64,000 nucleotides of DNA. Origin: Bog-473 sp963737745 (GTDB lineage Bacteria; Actinomycetota; Acidimicrobiia; Acidimicrobiales; RAAP-2). The stretch is from assembly GCA_963737745.1 (NCBI GenBank), contig CAVTTR010000012.1, positions 310,001-374,000 on the forward strand, in the 5' to 3' direction. Each line of letters opens with the position of its first letter. Positions within the stretch are counted from its first letter, which is position 1. The notes under the pieces were generated by a model. That model had not been told where the DNA came from and ran no database searches. It saw only the letters and a program-made list of their open reading frames with translations. This document shows positions 35,719 to 45,944 of this stretch, in pieces. A program made the position numbers and the translations under genes.

Positions 35719-36806
35719 CCGACACGGCGCAGACGGGCCGAGAAGCCGCTGTCTTCGAGCGCATCGAAACCTTCCGGCGTCGCCGCCCTCGCTTACGCGA
35801 TGAGGTGGTGACCCTGGCCCATGGGGCGGGCGGGAAGGCTTCGGCCGCGCTCTTGGCCGCGGTGTTCCTTCCCGCCTTTGCCGACGAGGAAGCGGCTCCG
35901 CAGACGGATGCAGCCGTCGTGACGCTGCCCTCGGGTGAGCGGCTGGCCTTCAGCACCGACTCCTATGTCGTGAAGCCGTTGCGCTTTCCCGGCGGCTCGG
36001 TCGGCCACCTGGCCGTGCACGGCACCGTCAACGACCTGGCCATGATGGGAGCACGTCCCTTGGCCCTCTCGGCCGCCTTCGTCCTCGAAGAGGGGTTCTC
36101 CATCGACACGCTGCGCGAGGTGGTGGCCGACATGGCCGAAGCGGCAGCGGCGGCCGGCGTTTCCATCGTGACCGGGGACACCAAAGTGGTCGATCGGGGC
36201 GCAGCCGACGGCATGTATATAGCGACGGCCGGAATAGGAGCCATTCCCGCCGACCGGCACTTGGCGGCCGGCAACGTCAACGAAGGCGACGTGGTGCTGT
36301 GCTCGGGCACCATCGGCGACCACGGCACGGCCGTCATGCTGGCCCGCGGCGACCTGGCCCTGGAGGCCGACATCCAGTCGGATACCGCGCCCCTGAACGG
36401 ATTGGTGGACGTGCTGCTCGAAGCCGCGCCTTCCACCCGGTGGCTCCGAGACGCCACGCGCGGCGGTGTGGGGACCGTCTGCAACGAGTTGGCCCGAGAC
36501 GCCAACCTCACGGTGGTGCTCGAGGAACCGGCCCTGCCGGTCCGTCCCGCCGTCGCCGCGGCCTGCGAGCTACTGGGGATCGATCCGTTGTACGTGGCCA
36601 ACGAGGGCAAGCTCATCGCCGTGGTGCCGCCTCAGGAGTCCGAGGCTGCCCTGGCGGCCATGCGCGCCCATCCCCGTGGTGCCGAGGCCACGGAGATCGG
36701 ACGGATACACGCCACGCCACCGGGCATCGTGGTGCTCCGCACCACCTTCGGAGGCACCCGGATCGTGGACATGTTGGTCGGAGATCCCTTGCCGCGCATC
36801 TGCTAG
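35715..36806 (+). CDS. hypE: Hydrogenase expression/formation protein HypE
   Basis: This 363-aa protein starts at ATG 35715 in the SIS stop. It has the PurM/ThiL-like ATP-binding fold: LAHGAGGKASAALL, FSTDSYVVKPLRFPGGSVGHLAVHGTVNDLAMMGA, VTGDTKVVDRGAADGMY, RDATRGGVGTVCNE. It ends PRIC; the invariant C-terminal Cys is carbamoylated by HypF and dehydrated to thiocyanate, giving the CN ligand. It is the last hyp gene of the operon. Confidence 0.95.
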   Translation: MTDTAQTGREAAVFERIETFRRRRPRLRDEVVTLAHGAGGKASAALLAAVFLPAFADEEAAPQTDAAVVTLPSGERLAFSTDSYVVKPLRFPGGSVGHLAVHGTVNDLAMMGARPLALSAAFVLEEGFSIDTLREVVADMAEAAAAAGVSIVTGDTKVVDRGAADGMYIATAGIGAIPADRHLAAGNVNEGDVVLCSGTIGDHGTAVMLARGDLALEADIQSDTAPLNGLVDVLLEAAPSTRWLRDATRGGVGTVCNELARDANLTVVLEEPALPVRPAVAAACELLGIDPLYVANEGKLIAVVPPQESEAALAAMRAHPRGAEATEIGRIHATPPGIVVLRTTFGGTRIVDMLVGDPLPRIC

Positions 36807-36928
36807 CAGCGTCGACAACAGGGACCTTAGACGCGTCATATGACGGCAATGGCCCAGGTTTCCACCGCCGTTTCCGCTTTCGGCCGGCGGGGTACATTTC
36901 GCTATGCGGTAGAGGAAGGTGGTGGGGC

Positions 36929-37393
36929 TTGGCGCAGGAAGGAAGGGCCCAGAGCGTTCAGCAACCATCACACGTCTCTCCCGGAACTACCGCCTTGGGG
37001 AATGACGACGACGCGCCGGGCGGGGATCAACCGGCCGCTTCGCACCGGCCGCGACGCCAGATTCTTCACTCCGCCGTGCTCCTTCTGCTGGCGGAGAAGC
37101 CCCGACATGGGTACGCCTTGACGAACGCCATCGCCGACCTCGGCCTGGGCGACATGGACCGTCCGCGCATCTACCGCGCCCTGGCCGACCTCGAGGCCCA
37201 TGGACTGGTCAAGGTGTGGGAAGAGAGCTCGCAGCCGGGCCATGTTCGGCGCGTGTACTCCGTCACCGACCTCGGTCACCAATCTCTCAGTTCAGCGGCA
37301 GAAGTTCTGGCGCACGAGCGCAACGCGTTGGACGGATTTTTGAAGAGGTACGGCCGTATCTCCCCCGGGCCAACCCGTGGTGCCATGGCGTAG
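36929..37393 (+). CDS. PadR-family transcriptional regulator
   Basis: This protein of about 154 aa has a PadR winged-helix domain: ILHSAVLLLLAEKPRHGYALTNAIADLG, RPRIYRALADLEAHGLVKVWEE, GHVRRVYSVTDLGHQSLS. The N-terminus is unclear; TTG 36929 follows GAGGAAGG, while the start could also lie just before the winged-helix region. It is 122 nt downstream of hypE on the same strand and may regulate the hydrogenase genes (inference). PadR proteins usually repress and respond to small ligands. Confidence 0.8.
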   Translation: MAQEGRAQSVQQPSHVSPGTTALGNDDDAPGGDQPAASHRPRRQILHSAVLLLLAEKPRHGYALTNAIADLGLGDMDRPRIYRALADLEAHGLVKVWEESSQPGHVRRVYSVTDLGHQSLSSAAEVLAHERNALDGFLKRYGRISPGPTRGAMA

Positions 37394-37447
37394 AGCACAC
37401 GTCCAACGATCGATCGCAGCGTTTCGGGGCTCGCTATCTTTGGCGCG

Positions 37448-38026
37448 ATGAAAACACCTCGAAACTGGTCGCGGTCAGCGCTGGCGACGGGCGTGACGGC
37501 AGGCGCCATCACGCTCGCGCTCGTCGCCGGCACCGCGTCCGCCGCGCCGAAGAGTCCGAAGCCGCAACATGCGGCCTGCGCGCTCATCCCGGCCAAGGAC
37601 GTGCGCTCCGTCTTCCACGCCGCCGGCTCGCTCAAGGTGAAGGATCTCGGCTTCGCCGACGCGCCGTCGACGGTCGGTGGGACGAAGTTGGGGTGGGACT
37701 ACAACTGCACGGCCTCGGCCATTCCCAACCCCAACATGAGCGAAGAGACCGTGGCGCTGACGTGGTTCCCCGGGGCGACGCGGTCGGTCGTCACAACCGT
37801 TGCCGGTTCGGCCTATGGCTTGAATACCGGGCATGACCCGATCAAAGCTCTCTCCGGCGTGGGTCAGGCGGCCGAGTATTTCGGCAACAACATCGTGGCC
37901 TATGCCAAGGGTGACGTGATTGCGCTCACCGTGACCCTCCCCACCGGCATCGGCCAGACGGCACCGACCGCCCCGGTGGCCACCTTGAAGAAAACAGCCC
38001 TCGCCGTGATCGGTCATCTGCCGTAG
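37448..38026 (+). CDS. Secreted protein of unknown function
   Basis: This 192-aa protein has a clear Sec signal peptide (GVTAGAITLALVAGTASAAP, likely cut after ASA). The mature part has two Cys (HAACALIPAKDV, GWDYNCTASA) that could form a disulfide, and a beta-rich remainder resembling small actinobacterial DUF3558-like secreted proteins. I do not assign a function. It stands 54 nt after the PadR gene. Confidence 0.7.
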   Translation: MKTPRNWSRSALATGVTAGAITLALVAGTASAAPKSPKPQHAACALIPAKDVRSVFHAAGSLKVKDLGFADAPSTVGGTKLGWDYNCTASAIPNPNMSEETVALTWFPGATRSVVTTVAGSAYGLNTGHDPIKALSGVGQAAEYFGNNIVAYAKGDVIALTVTLPTGIGQTAPTAPVATLKKTALAVIGHLP

Positions 38027-38094
38027 AGAGAGCCGTAGGGAGATGATGACCATCCCGGTAACGTGTCGGCATGGCGAACGACGGGACACGTTGA

Positions 38095-38520
38095 GTGGCC
38101 GACCCCTATGACCTCGAGCGATTCGTCAGGACCCAAGACGCGGGCGGCACCTACGACCAAGTGACGACGGAACTCCACGCCGGACAGAAGGTCAGCCATT
38201 GGATGTGGTTCATCTTCCCGCAGATCGCCGGGCTCGGACACAGCGAGACCGCCCAGAAATATGCCATCTCCTCCATCGACGAGGCGCGGGCCTATCTGGC
38301 CCATCCCGTGCTTGGTCCCCGGCTCAAAGAGTGTGCCGCCATCGTCGCCACCGTGCCGGACCGCACGGCGGAAGAGATCTTCGGGGCGCTCGACGCCCAA
38401 AAACTGCGCTCGTCCATGACGCTGTTCCACCATGCCGATCCCGACGAGCCGTCGTTCACCCAGGTTCTCGACGTGTACTTCGATGGGCTCGAGGACGAGG
38501 CCACCACGCAGCGCCTCTGA
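38095..38520 (+). CDS. DUF1810-family protein
   Basis: This 141-aa protein starts at GTG 38095. The family signature YDLERFVRTQD...HWMWFIFPQIAGLGHSETAQKYAI is complete, with SSIDEARAYLAHPVLGPRL and a C-terminal SSMTLF motif. DUF1810 proteins resemble calpastatin-like sequences by old annotation; function unknown. It is followed immediately by a convergent small gene. Confidence 0.88.
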   Translation: MADPYDLERFVRTQDAGGTYDQVTTELHAGQKVSHWMWFIFPQIAGLGHSETAQKYAISSIDEARAYLAHPVLGPRLKECAAIVATVPDRTAEEIFGALDAQKLRSSMTLFHHADPDEPSFTQVLDVYFDGLEDEATTQRL

Positions 38521-38529
38521 GTCAGCGCG

Positions 38530-38754
38530 TCACACGCAGCTGGTCGCCGCGAACACCGACATCACGGCGTGCGCCGTCCATGGCGTTCTGGCTAGTGCCG
38601 CATCATGACGTTCTTCCTTCGCTGCCACGAGCAGCGCGGTGCGACGTTCGAAGTCCTCCACCCGCGCCAAAGCCTCGGCCAGATCTTCGGGAGTCGTCAA
38701 CACGCGGACGGACCAACTGCCACTCCGGTACGGAGCCTCACACACGATTGCCAT
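38530..38754 (-). CDS. 74-aa hypothetical protein, paralogue of the 46904-47125 gene
   Basis: ATG 38754 follows GGGAAGG. The middle (VRVLTTPEDLAEALARVEDFERRTALLVAAKE) matches the other small protein in this window over about 33 residues (VRILTSQEELAEAVARAQEFERQSLELLA). Both are of equal length, with a variable N-terminus and a predicted amphipathic helix. No known domain. It converges with the DUF1810 gene 9 nt away. Confidence 0.6.
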   Translation of the reverse strand: MAIVCEAPYRSGSWSVRVLTTPEDLAEALARVEDFERRTALLVAAKEERHDAALARTPWTAHAVMSVFAATSCV

Positions 38755-39029
38755 CTGATGACCTTCCCTGTTAGGCCGTTGCCCCGTGTCGGATCAACGT
38801 ATACAAATGGTCGCTACCCGGAGGTTATATCCAGATTCACGCACCAGAAACGTTCGCAGACGCCGTCACCTCTGCTCTCTGCGATTGGTTGTGCGAGTTC
38901 TCAGCTGACATTGGGCATCAGTTGGGCAACGGTCGAGAATCCGTAGTCCCTGTGCTGGCACGCTGAGAGGGATGCCTCCATCCTCGTCGCGAGGCATCGT
39001 TGATGTGTCCGAGTGGGGGTAGTAACGAG

Positions 39030-41894
39030 ATGACCATGTTGGACCCGGCGAAGCCGAGAGTACTTCGGGCCGAGACGTCAGCGGAATCCTCACGTGTTTT
39101 GTCCTCGATTACCTCGAGACCTACGCGACCGCGGGCAGCGTGGAACGAGTACTGCGCGCGGCCGGAGAACACAGACCCATCGATTTGGTGCGTGATGCGG
39201 CAGGGTGGAGTTCGTACGATCAATTCCGACGTCTTCTCGAGGCGACAGGTGCCGTCGTCCCCGAGTCACTCTCGTGCATCGGACAGCACGTTCACGAATG
39301 GGACGAATCAGCCGATCTGATGGGGATGCTGGCCTCGCTCGGCTCGGTTGAAGCAGTGCTCGACGCCTTGCCGGCAATGGTGAACGCGTCAACGCCATGC
39401 CTCCAGATGCGCACGCAATGCGCCGGACCCAACGAGTGTCGCATTGAGCTCGTGTTCGAAGAAGGATTCGCCCCGTATCGAGAGTTCTGCCAACTCCAGT
39501 TGGGGCTGACTGCTGCCGTTCCGGCGACCTTCGGGTACTCGGGGGCCGAGCTCATTGTGGAGTCCTGCCAAGCGGACGGAGCTCCGAGTTGCCGAGCCCT
39601 TGTGCGCTGGCATCCCCTCGACGAGGCCGCAACAGAGTTGGGGCAAGCCAAACTCATGGCGCAGGTGGCGCAGGGCCGTTTGGAGGAGCTCCAGGAGACC
39701 GTGGCCGATCTGGTCTCGGGTGACGGACTGGTCACCGTCCTCCAACGGGTGGTCAAAGCCGTGGCGCGTTCGGTGAAGTTCTCCTCCTTCGCCCTCGACA
39801 TCGTGCCCAGTCGCATGACGCCTCCCATCCTTTGCACCGAGGGGATGAGCGACGACGCCGCCCGACTGATGATCACCCGGGCGCGTGAGGATCCCCATGT
39901 GGCCGGCCTCTCCCACATCTGCCTGGTCGAGGTGGCATCGGACCACCGCAGCTACGGGCACCTCCTCGCCTGCCGGCGCCGAATCCGGCGTCTTCGAGCC
40001 ATTCGAGCGCTCGGTGCTCGAGTCCTACGCTCGCTTAGCGGCCAGTGCGCTCGACTCGGAGTCAGCCATCATCGATGCCAGACAACAGACTTCCACCGCG
40101 CAGGCCCTCCTCGCTCTGTCGAGTTCTCTGACCGATCTCGCTTCCACCGATGAGCTGGTGCGCCGGATCGCCCACGCCGTGCCGTCCATCGTGCCCTGCG
40201 ATCGCGTCGTCCTGTGGCTGGTCGATTCTGAAGATCTCCCTTCCCGGATCGCCGCGACCTACGGATTCGACGAGGACACCGAGGCCAAACTCCAGGCGCT
40301 CGAGCTCAGGGTGCAACCTGCTCGATTCTCCCAAACACACGCTTTTCGTCATTGTTCATCGGGCGAGCCCGGATTGTCATCGACCCTGGCCGAATCGGGT
40401 TCGTTGGACGCTCGGTCCTACCCCATCAGCTTCGGGACCGAACAGTACGGATGGATCACGGTCGACGTCACCGAACGCCCCGAACGATTTGACGATGAAG
40501 CCGACATCACGGAACGCTTACGCGGCCTGGCCGCGCAAGCGGCGATCGCAATCCGCAACAGCCGCCTGGTCGATGAGATCCGGCATCAGGCCCTCCACGA
40601 CAGCCTGACCGGACTACCCAACCGGACGCTTGTGCTCGACCGCGTGGAGCAAGCCCTGGCCCGAGCCCGCCGGGGGCACATCGACCTGGCTCTGTTCTTC
40701 ATCGATCTCGATGGGTTCAAAGAGATCAACGACACCTTGGGCCATGTCATCGGCGACCGCCTCCTCCAATCGGTGGCGGCGCGCTTGACCGCTACCTTGC
40801 GCGAATCGGACACGGTGGCACGCCTGGGGGGTGACGAGTTCGTGGTGCTGGCTGAAGGTGCTTCGGCTGCGGCGGGGGTCGAGCTGATGGCCGAGAGGCT
40901 TTTGAGCGCGCTCCTGGCGCCGTTCACCTTCGAGGACCAACACGAGCGTCTCCGTCCGGGTGTCCGCCAGCATCGGCGTGGCCGTGGGCCGGCGTGACAC
41001 GGCCGAAGAGCTCCTGCGCGATGCCGACACCGCTCTCTACGCCGCCAAGAAGGCCGGTCGGGACCAATACGTGGTGTTCGCGCCAGAGTTGCACGAGGAG
41101 GCACAGGATCGCCGCGAGCTCGAAAAGGACCTGCAGGCGGCCATCGGCACCGACCAGTTCTTCCTCATGTACCAGCCCATCTTCGATCTGAACCAGATGC
41201 GGATGGTCGGCGTGGAGGCCTTGTTGCGCTGGAAGTCACCCGACCCGAGGCGTGCTCCAGCCCGATCAATTCATTCCCATCCTCGAATCCTCCGCCCTCA
41301 TCGTCCCCGTGGGGCGATGGGTGCTGGAGGAGGCGTGCCGCCAAGCCATGGTGTGGCACGCCGACGGCCAGGAGACCACCATGTCGGTGAACGTTTCGGG
41401 ACGTCAGCTTGACGCCAACTCCCTCTACGACGACGTGCAGCGGGCCCTGATTCTCACCGGCCTCCCGGCGGACGCCTTAATGATCGAGATCACCGAGACC
41501 AGCCTCATGCACAACACCAAGCGCACCCAGAAACAGCTGGAGTCGCTCAAGGCCCTCGGCGTCCGCATCGCCATTGACGACTTCGGCACGGGGTACTCGT
41601 CGCTTGGCCTACCTCCAACAGTTCCCCGTCGACTGCCTGAAAATCGATCGCACCTTCATTTCGGGCATGGCCAAGTCTCCCGAGGGTGATGCCCTGCTCC
41701 ATACGCTGATGCAACTCGGCAAGGCCCTCCACCTCGAGACGCTGGCCGAGGGCATCGAGGAAAGTAGTCAACTCAGTCAGCTGCAGGCCGAAGAGTGCGA
41801 TGTCGGGCAGGGCTTCCTCTTCGCCCGGCCCCTGCCACCCCAAGAGGTGCCTGCCGTGTTCGAGACCATGAGGAACCCCGTCACCGCTTCGTGA
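39030..41894 (+). CDS. Sensor (V4R/heme-NO-like)-GAF-GGDEF-EAL protein, four or more frameshifts
   Basis: This composite is about 950 aa. The N-terminal sensor region (VERVLRAAGEHRPIDLVRDAAGWSSYDQF, CIELVFEEG-type and VESCQADGAPSCRALVRW) resembles V4R/heme-NO-binding-like domains. A GAF-like part (LSSSLTDLASTDELVRRIAHAV) is followed by GGDEF (LTGLPNRTLVLDRV, DLDGFKEINDT, RLGGDEFVVL) and EAL (GVEALLRW, IEITETSLM, IDDFGTGYSSL, LAEGIEE). Frame changes are needed near 39070, 40000, 40965, 41255 and 41605. Motifs for both synthesis and breakdown of c-di-GMP are intact. The ATG 39030 start is in a different frame from the main sensor and is tentative. Confidence 0.8.
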
Positions 41895-41966
41895 GGTCGG
41901 GAATGATCCGACCCAGGCGACGTTGCACCCTGAGGCACGCGCAAGAGCGCTCAGGAGGATTCACTC

Positions 41967-42626
41967 GTGAAGATCGGCATCATCGGTGCGGGCAACATCG
42001 GGGGCAACCTGACACGACGGTTGGCCGCCCTCGGCCATGAGGTCTCGGTGGCCAACTCGCGTGCACCCGACACCCTGTGGGAGCTGGCAAACGAAACCGG
42101 AGCCACCACGGTGGCGGCCAACCAGGCGGCCGAAGGTGCCGAGGTCCTGATCGTGACCATTCCGGAGAAGAACATCCCCGATCTACCCGCCGACGTCCTC
42201 GACGGCCTGGCGCCGGGCGCAGTCGTCATCGACACCGGGAACTACTACCCCAAGCAGCGCGACGGGAAGATCGACGACATCGAGAACGGCATCACGGAAA
42301 GTCGCTGGGTGGCCAATCGTCTCGGCCACCCCGTCGTGAAGGCCTTCAACGGCATCTACGCCTCGCACCTATTGACCCACGGCAAGCCGTCAGGCACGCC
42401 GGGCCGCATCGCCCTGCCGGTGGCGGGCGATGACCCCGCGGCCATCGCCGTCGTCATCGATCTCCTCGACCAACTGGGCTTCGACGGGGTCGACGCCGGG
42501 CCACTGGACGAATCGTGGCGCCAGCAGCCGGGAACCCCGGTCTACGGAGGCGATCTGGACGCCGAAGGGGTCAGAAAAGCCCTGGCCGAGGCCAGCCCGG
42601 AACGTCCGGCCGACTTTCGCGCCTGA
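41967..42626 (+). CDS. NADPH-dependent F420 reductase-like NAD(P)-binding protein
   Basis: This 219-aa protein starts at GTG 41967. Its N-terminal Rossmann motif GIIGAGNIGGNLTRRLAALGHEVSVANSR belongs to the F420H2:NADP oxidoreductase/YrrM-like family, followed by VLIVTIPEKNI, GNYYPKQRDG and VVKAFNGIYASHL. The family either exchanges hydride between F420 and NADP or reduces other partners. A window with an LLM-type F420 enzyme supports an F420 economy, but the F420-binding part cannot be verified by eye. Confidence 0.8.
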   Translation: MKIGIIGAGNIGGNLTRRLAALGHEVSVANSRAPDTLWELANETGATTVAANQAAEGAEVLIVTIPEKNIPDLPADVLDGLAPGAVVIDTGNYYPKQRDGKIDDIENGITESRWVANRLGHPVVKAFNGIYASHLLTHGKPSGTPGRIALPVAGDDPAAIAVVIDLLDQLGFDGVDAGPLDESWRQQPGTPVYGGDLDAEGVRKALAEASPERPADFRA

Positions 42627-42732
42627 GCGGTACCATCACCGGCGGGCCGATGAGGCCCACGCAAGGATGCGCCATCGTCCGACGGTTTGCGCCATACTCG
42701 CAGGAGCGGAAGAACTTGACTGGAGACGCAGC

Positions 42733-44022
42733 ATGAGCCCCGAAACGATGACCCTGCGAGACGGCACCGAGGTGGAGAGCCTGGAAAGCTTCCGAGCCCG
42801 GGCGCGCGCCTATATCCAGGAGCACATTCCCTTCGCCACCAGCGAGGCCGGCATGGCGGGCCAGCAGTCCGACGAAGAGGAACTGGCCGAAGTGGCGCAC
42901 CAACGGGTGCTCCAGCGCCTGCTCTTCGACGGCGGACTGGCCGGGATCATCGTGCCGCGCGAATACGGAGGCCAGGGCTTGACCCCCGAGCACGCGTTCG
43001 TCCTCAACGAGGAGATGGCCGGGCGCGAAATCCCCAGCCGGCTCCAGGTGCCCACCATGACCCCCTGCATGGCCGTACTGCTCGAGTTCGGCACCGAGGA
43101 GCAGAAGAAGGCGCATGTGCCGGCGATGCTGAACGGCGACGAGATCTGGATGCAGATGCTCTCCGAGCCCAGCGGGGGCTCGGATGTGGCCGGGGCGCAG
43201 ACCACGGCCGTACGCGACGGCGAGGAATGGGTGCTGAACGGCTCGAAGATCTGGACCACCGGGGCCTGGTGGGCCGACTGGGCCATCACCTTGGTGCGCA
43301 CCAACCCCGACGTCCCTAAGCACCGCGGTCTTTCGGTCTTCATGGTGCCCTTCAAGACACCCGGCATGGAGATGCATCGCATCGAGATGCTCAACGGGTC
43401 CAAGGAGTTCTGCCAGGAGTTCCTGACCGACCTGCGCGTGCCCGACGAGAATCGCATCGGCGCCGTCGACGACGGCTGGACGGTCGGTATCCGCTGGATG
43501 TTCTACGAGCGCTCCTTCTCGTCGTCCCCTCTCACGCTCCGCCCCAGCAACGCGGCCGCCATGAACCCGGGCGGACGTTCCGACAGCCTGCTCGATCTGC
43601 TCGAAAGGGTGGGCCGGAGCGACGACCCCTCGGCCCGAGAGCTGGTCGGAGAGGCCCACGCCCTGGGACTGGCCGCCAACCATCTGGCCCGGCGCCTACC
43701 CACGGCCATCGCCACCAAGAAGATGACCGACCAAGCGGCCTCGATGGGTCGCCTCATGGGCGGGTTGGTCGGCCGACGTACCGTCACCATCAGTTGGGAG
43801 CTGGCGGGTGCGAGCGCCGGCGCCTGGACCGAGGCCGACGAGGACCTGGGCCAACGCGGCATCGGCTTCCTCAGCCGTCAGATCGGAGAGATCGGTGGCG
43901 GGACGACCGAGATGGCCCGCAACGTGGTGGCCGAGCGCGTCCTGGGTATGCCCCGCGAGCGCACGCTCGACCGCGAGGTCCCGTTCCGTGACATCCCCAA
44001 GGGCCCCCCGACCCACTCCTAG
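42733..44022 (+). CDS. Acyl-CoA dehydrogenase
   Basis: This 429-aa flavoenzyme starts at ATG 42733 (GGAGA upstream). Family landmarks are MLSEPSGGSDVAGAQTTA (FAD/substrate loop), WVLNGSKIWTTGAWWADW, HRGLSVFMVPFKTPG and the C-terminal IGEIGGGTTEMARNVVAERVLGMPRE. It introduces a trans double bond into acyl-CoA thioesters and passes electrons to ETF. The substrate class cannot be told; the sequence type resembles actinobacterial steroid or branched-chain acyl-CoA enzymes. Single gene, convergent with the GCS2 ligase. Confidence 0.9.
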   Translation: MSPETMTLRDGTEVESLESFRARARAYIQEHIPFATSEAGMAGQQSDEEELAEVAHQRVLQRLLFDGGLAGIIVPREYGGQGLTPEHAFVLNEEMAGREIPSRLQVPTMTPCMAVLLEFGTEEQKKAHVPAMLNGDEIWMQMLSEPSGGSDVAGAQTTAVRDGEEWVLNGSKIWTTGAWWADWAITLVRTNPDVPKHRGLSVFMVPFKTPGMEMHRIEMLNGSKEFCQEFLTDLRVPDENRIGAVDDGWTVGIRWMFYERSFSSSPLTLRPSNAAAMNPGGRSDSLLDLLERVGRSDDPSARELVGEAHALGLAANHLARRLPTAIATKKMTDQAASMGRLMGGLVGRRTVTISWELAGASAGAWTEADEDLGQRGIGFLSRQIGEIGGGTTEMARNVVAERVLGMPRERTLDREVPFRDIPKGPPTHS

Positions 44023-44039
44023 GGAAGCGACTCGGCCAC

Positions 44040-45163
44040 CTAGCCCACGGGCGTCGGGTGCCCGTCCGAACCCAAGGTGACCGAGGTCACCACATCGGCG
44101 ATCCGATCGTGACGGCGAAAGGCGGCGCGTTGGAGCGTGGCACCATTCCCTCGTTTGAGGATGGCCGACGTCAGACGCACGAATCTCGTCGAGCTCGCCC
44201 CGTCGCTCCAGGGCGGGGGCGATCCAGGCCAGTAATTCCTCAATGGCACCTTCAGCCGGGCGCGTCTGCCCGTCCATGGGAAACAGCAGGTCACCACCAA
44301 GGCCCGAGCGGGCGGCCCGCCAGTTGGCGGCACGCAAGAGCTCCCATCGGTATGCCTCGGCCGGCTCGTCGGTTTCATCGACGCTGGCCACCAGGCCGCG
44401 TACGAGCCCGGCCAGCACCACCACATCGTCGACGTTGGCCATCACGTCGTTCACCCTGATCTCAATGGTGGGGAAGGCCTCGGACGGGCGGACGTCCCAG
44501 TAGGCCATCTTCTTGTCCAGAATCGTCTCCGAGCGCACCAACGTGTCCAGCAGCTGCTCATATTCCCCATGGGAAGCGAAGTATCCGGGCGGTCCCGAGG
44601 TCGGCCAGCGGGACCACACCTCGGTGCGATAGCTGTCGAAGCCGGTGTCCTCTCCTTCCCAGAAGGGCGAATTGGCCGAGAGGGCGAGCAAACAGGGGAG
44701 CCAGCCCCGAATGCGGTTCATCACTCGGATGGCACGCTCGGGCCCGTCGACGGACACATGGATGTGGCAGCCGCAGATCAGTTGTTCCTGGGCCAGGAGT
44801 GAGTTGGCCTCGGCCATCTCCTCGTAGCGATCTTTCGACGTGATGCGTCGTCCAGCTTCACCCATGCGGCCCGGATACGTTCCCGATGCCACCACGTGAC
44901 TGCCCTGCGTTGCGGCGGCCTGCACGAACTTCTGGCGCAGGTCCAAGAGCTCTCGACGCAAGTCATCCGAGAGAGTCGCAGGCCTCGGTGGCATGCTCTA
45001 TCTGGGCCTGATGGAGCTCCTCCTGCGCCTGGTCCCCGGCCAGGGCCGTCGCCTCGGGCATGACATCGGCGATGCGAGGCGTCGGTTCGCCCGACTCGGC
45101 ATCGACCAGGAGGAATTCTTCTTCGACGCCCACCAGCAATTGTCCCGAGGGTGTGTCAGCCAC
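44040..45163 (-). CDS. GCS2-type glutamate-cysteine ligase/carboxylate-amine ligase (two frameshifts)
   Basis: GTG 45163, with GGAGGTG upstream, starts MADTPSGQLLVGVEEEFLLVD, the GCS2-family N-terminus whose EEE binds metal. After one shift near 44980 the body continues: LICGCHIHVSVDG, ALSANSPFWEGEDTGFDSYR, TIEIRVNDVMANVDD. A second shift near 44160 gives the normal C-terminus ILKRGNGATLQRAAF. Composite about 373 aa. The family joins an amino group to the gamma-carboxyl of glutamate; the true partner in actinobacteria is often unclear. The start overlaps the end of the amidotransferase gene by 8 nt, so they are one operon. Confidence 0.83.
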
Positions 45164-45884
45164 CGCGCACCTCCGCCGCCTGCCCGACGAGCCAGCCGAA
45201 CAGCGCGACGTGCGCCGGTTGGCGCAGCAGGTTCTCGGGATGCCACTGGACGCCCAGCACAGGGCGGTGCCGATGTTCGACCGCCTCGATCGTTCCGTCC
45301 TCCGCCTGAGCGCTGCACCGGAGGCCCCGTCCGACGGTCTCGACGGCCTGATGATGGATGCTGTTGACCTCGATGCTGGCCCGTCGCTCCACCTGGTAGA
45401 GCTGGGTGCCGGGCTCGATAGAAACCCGATGGACCATGCAGGTGCGCTCGGTCACCAGGTGGGGCAGAGAGGTGTGCGCCGGAAGATCCTGCACCAATGT
45501 GCCGCCGAACGCGACGTTGAGAACCTGGCAACCGCGGCATATGCCGAGTATCGGACGCGGCGCCGTCACCGCCTGGTGCACCAGGGCGATCTCCCAGGTG
45601 TCACGACCCTCGTCCACTCCCCCGGTGGCGGCCGACCGTTGCCGGCCATAGTGGGCTGGGTCCACATCGCCGCCCCCGGTGAGGAGGAGACCGTCGACAC
45701 CGTCGAGCTGATCGATCCCGTCGTCACACACGCGCGGCAACAATCGGGGCGCTCCGCCCGCGGCCAACACGGCCTCGGTGTAGGCCTGTTCGACCACGTC
45801 GAGATCGCGCGCACCGCTCTGGAAACGTCGGGTTGTGATGCCAATGACTGGTCTCGTGCGTGGTCTGTCCGAAATCGGTTTCAC
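45156..45884 (-). CDS. Class I glutamine amidotransferase-like gamma-glutamyl hydrolase (PuuD type)
   Basis: This 242-aa protein has the triad-type motifs of peptidase C26: nucleophile in ILGICRGCQVLNV, the HHQ segment SIHHQAVETV and the VQWHPE His/Glu pair. The family cleaves gamma-glutamyl amides such as gamma-glutamyl-GABA. Overlap with the GCS2 ligase gene suggests the pair makes and breaks a gamma-glutamyl bond on the same metabolite, possibly a polyamine or amine (inference). Confidence 0.86.
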   Translation of the reverse strand: MKPISDRPRTRPVIGITTRRFQSGARDLDVVEQAYTEAVLAAGGAPRLLPRVCDDGIDQLDGVDGLLLTGGGDVDPAHYGRQRSAATGGVDEGRDTWEIALVHQAVTAPRPILGICRGCQVLNVAFGGTLVQDLPAHTSLPHLVTERTCMVHRVSIEPGTQLYQVERRASIEVNSIHHQAVETVGRGLRCSAQAEDGTIEAVEHRHRPVLGVQWHPENLLRQPAHVALFGWLVGQAAEVRGG

Positions 45885-45944
45885 GGGTTCGTGGCGGATC
45901 GCAAGGAGTTACCCAGCTCCAGGGCCGGTAAACCCTTCGCCCCT

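Noticed and set aside
43696..44040. C-terminal extension of the GCS2 ligase reaching under the acyl-CoA dehydrogenase gene
   Set aside because: The extension is out of phase; another frame gives the family-typical ending at 44040.
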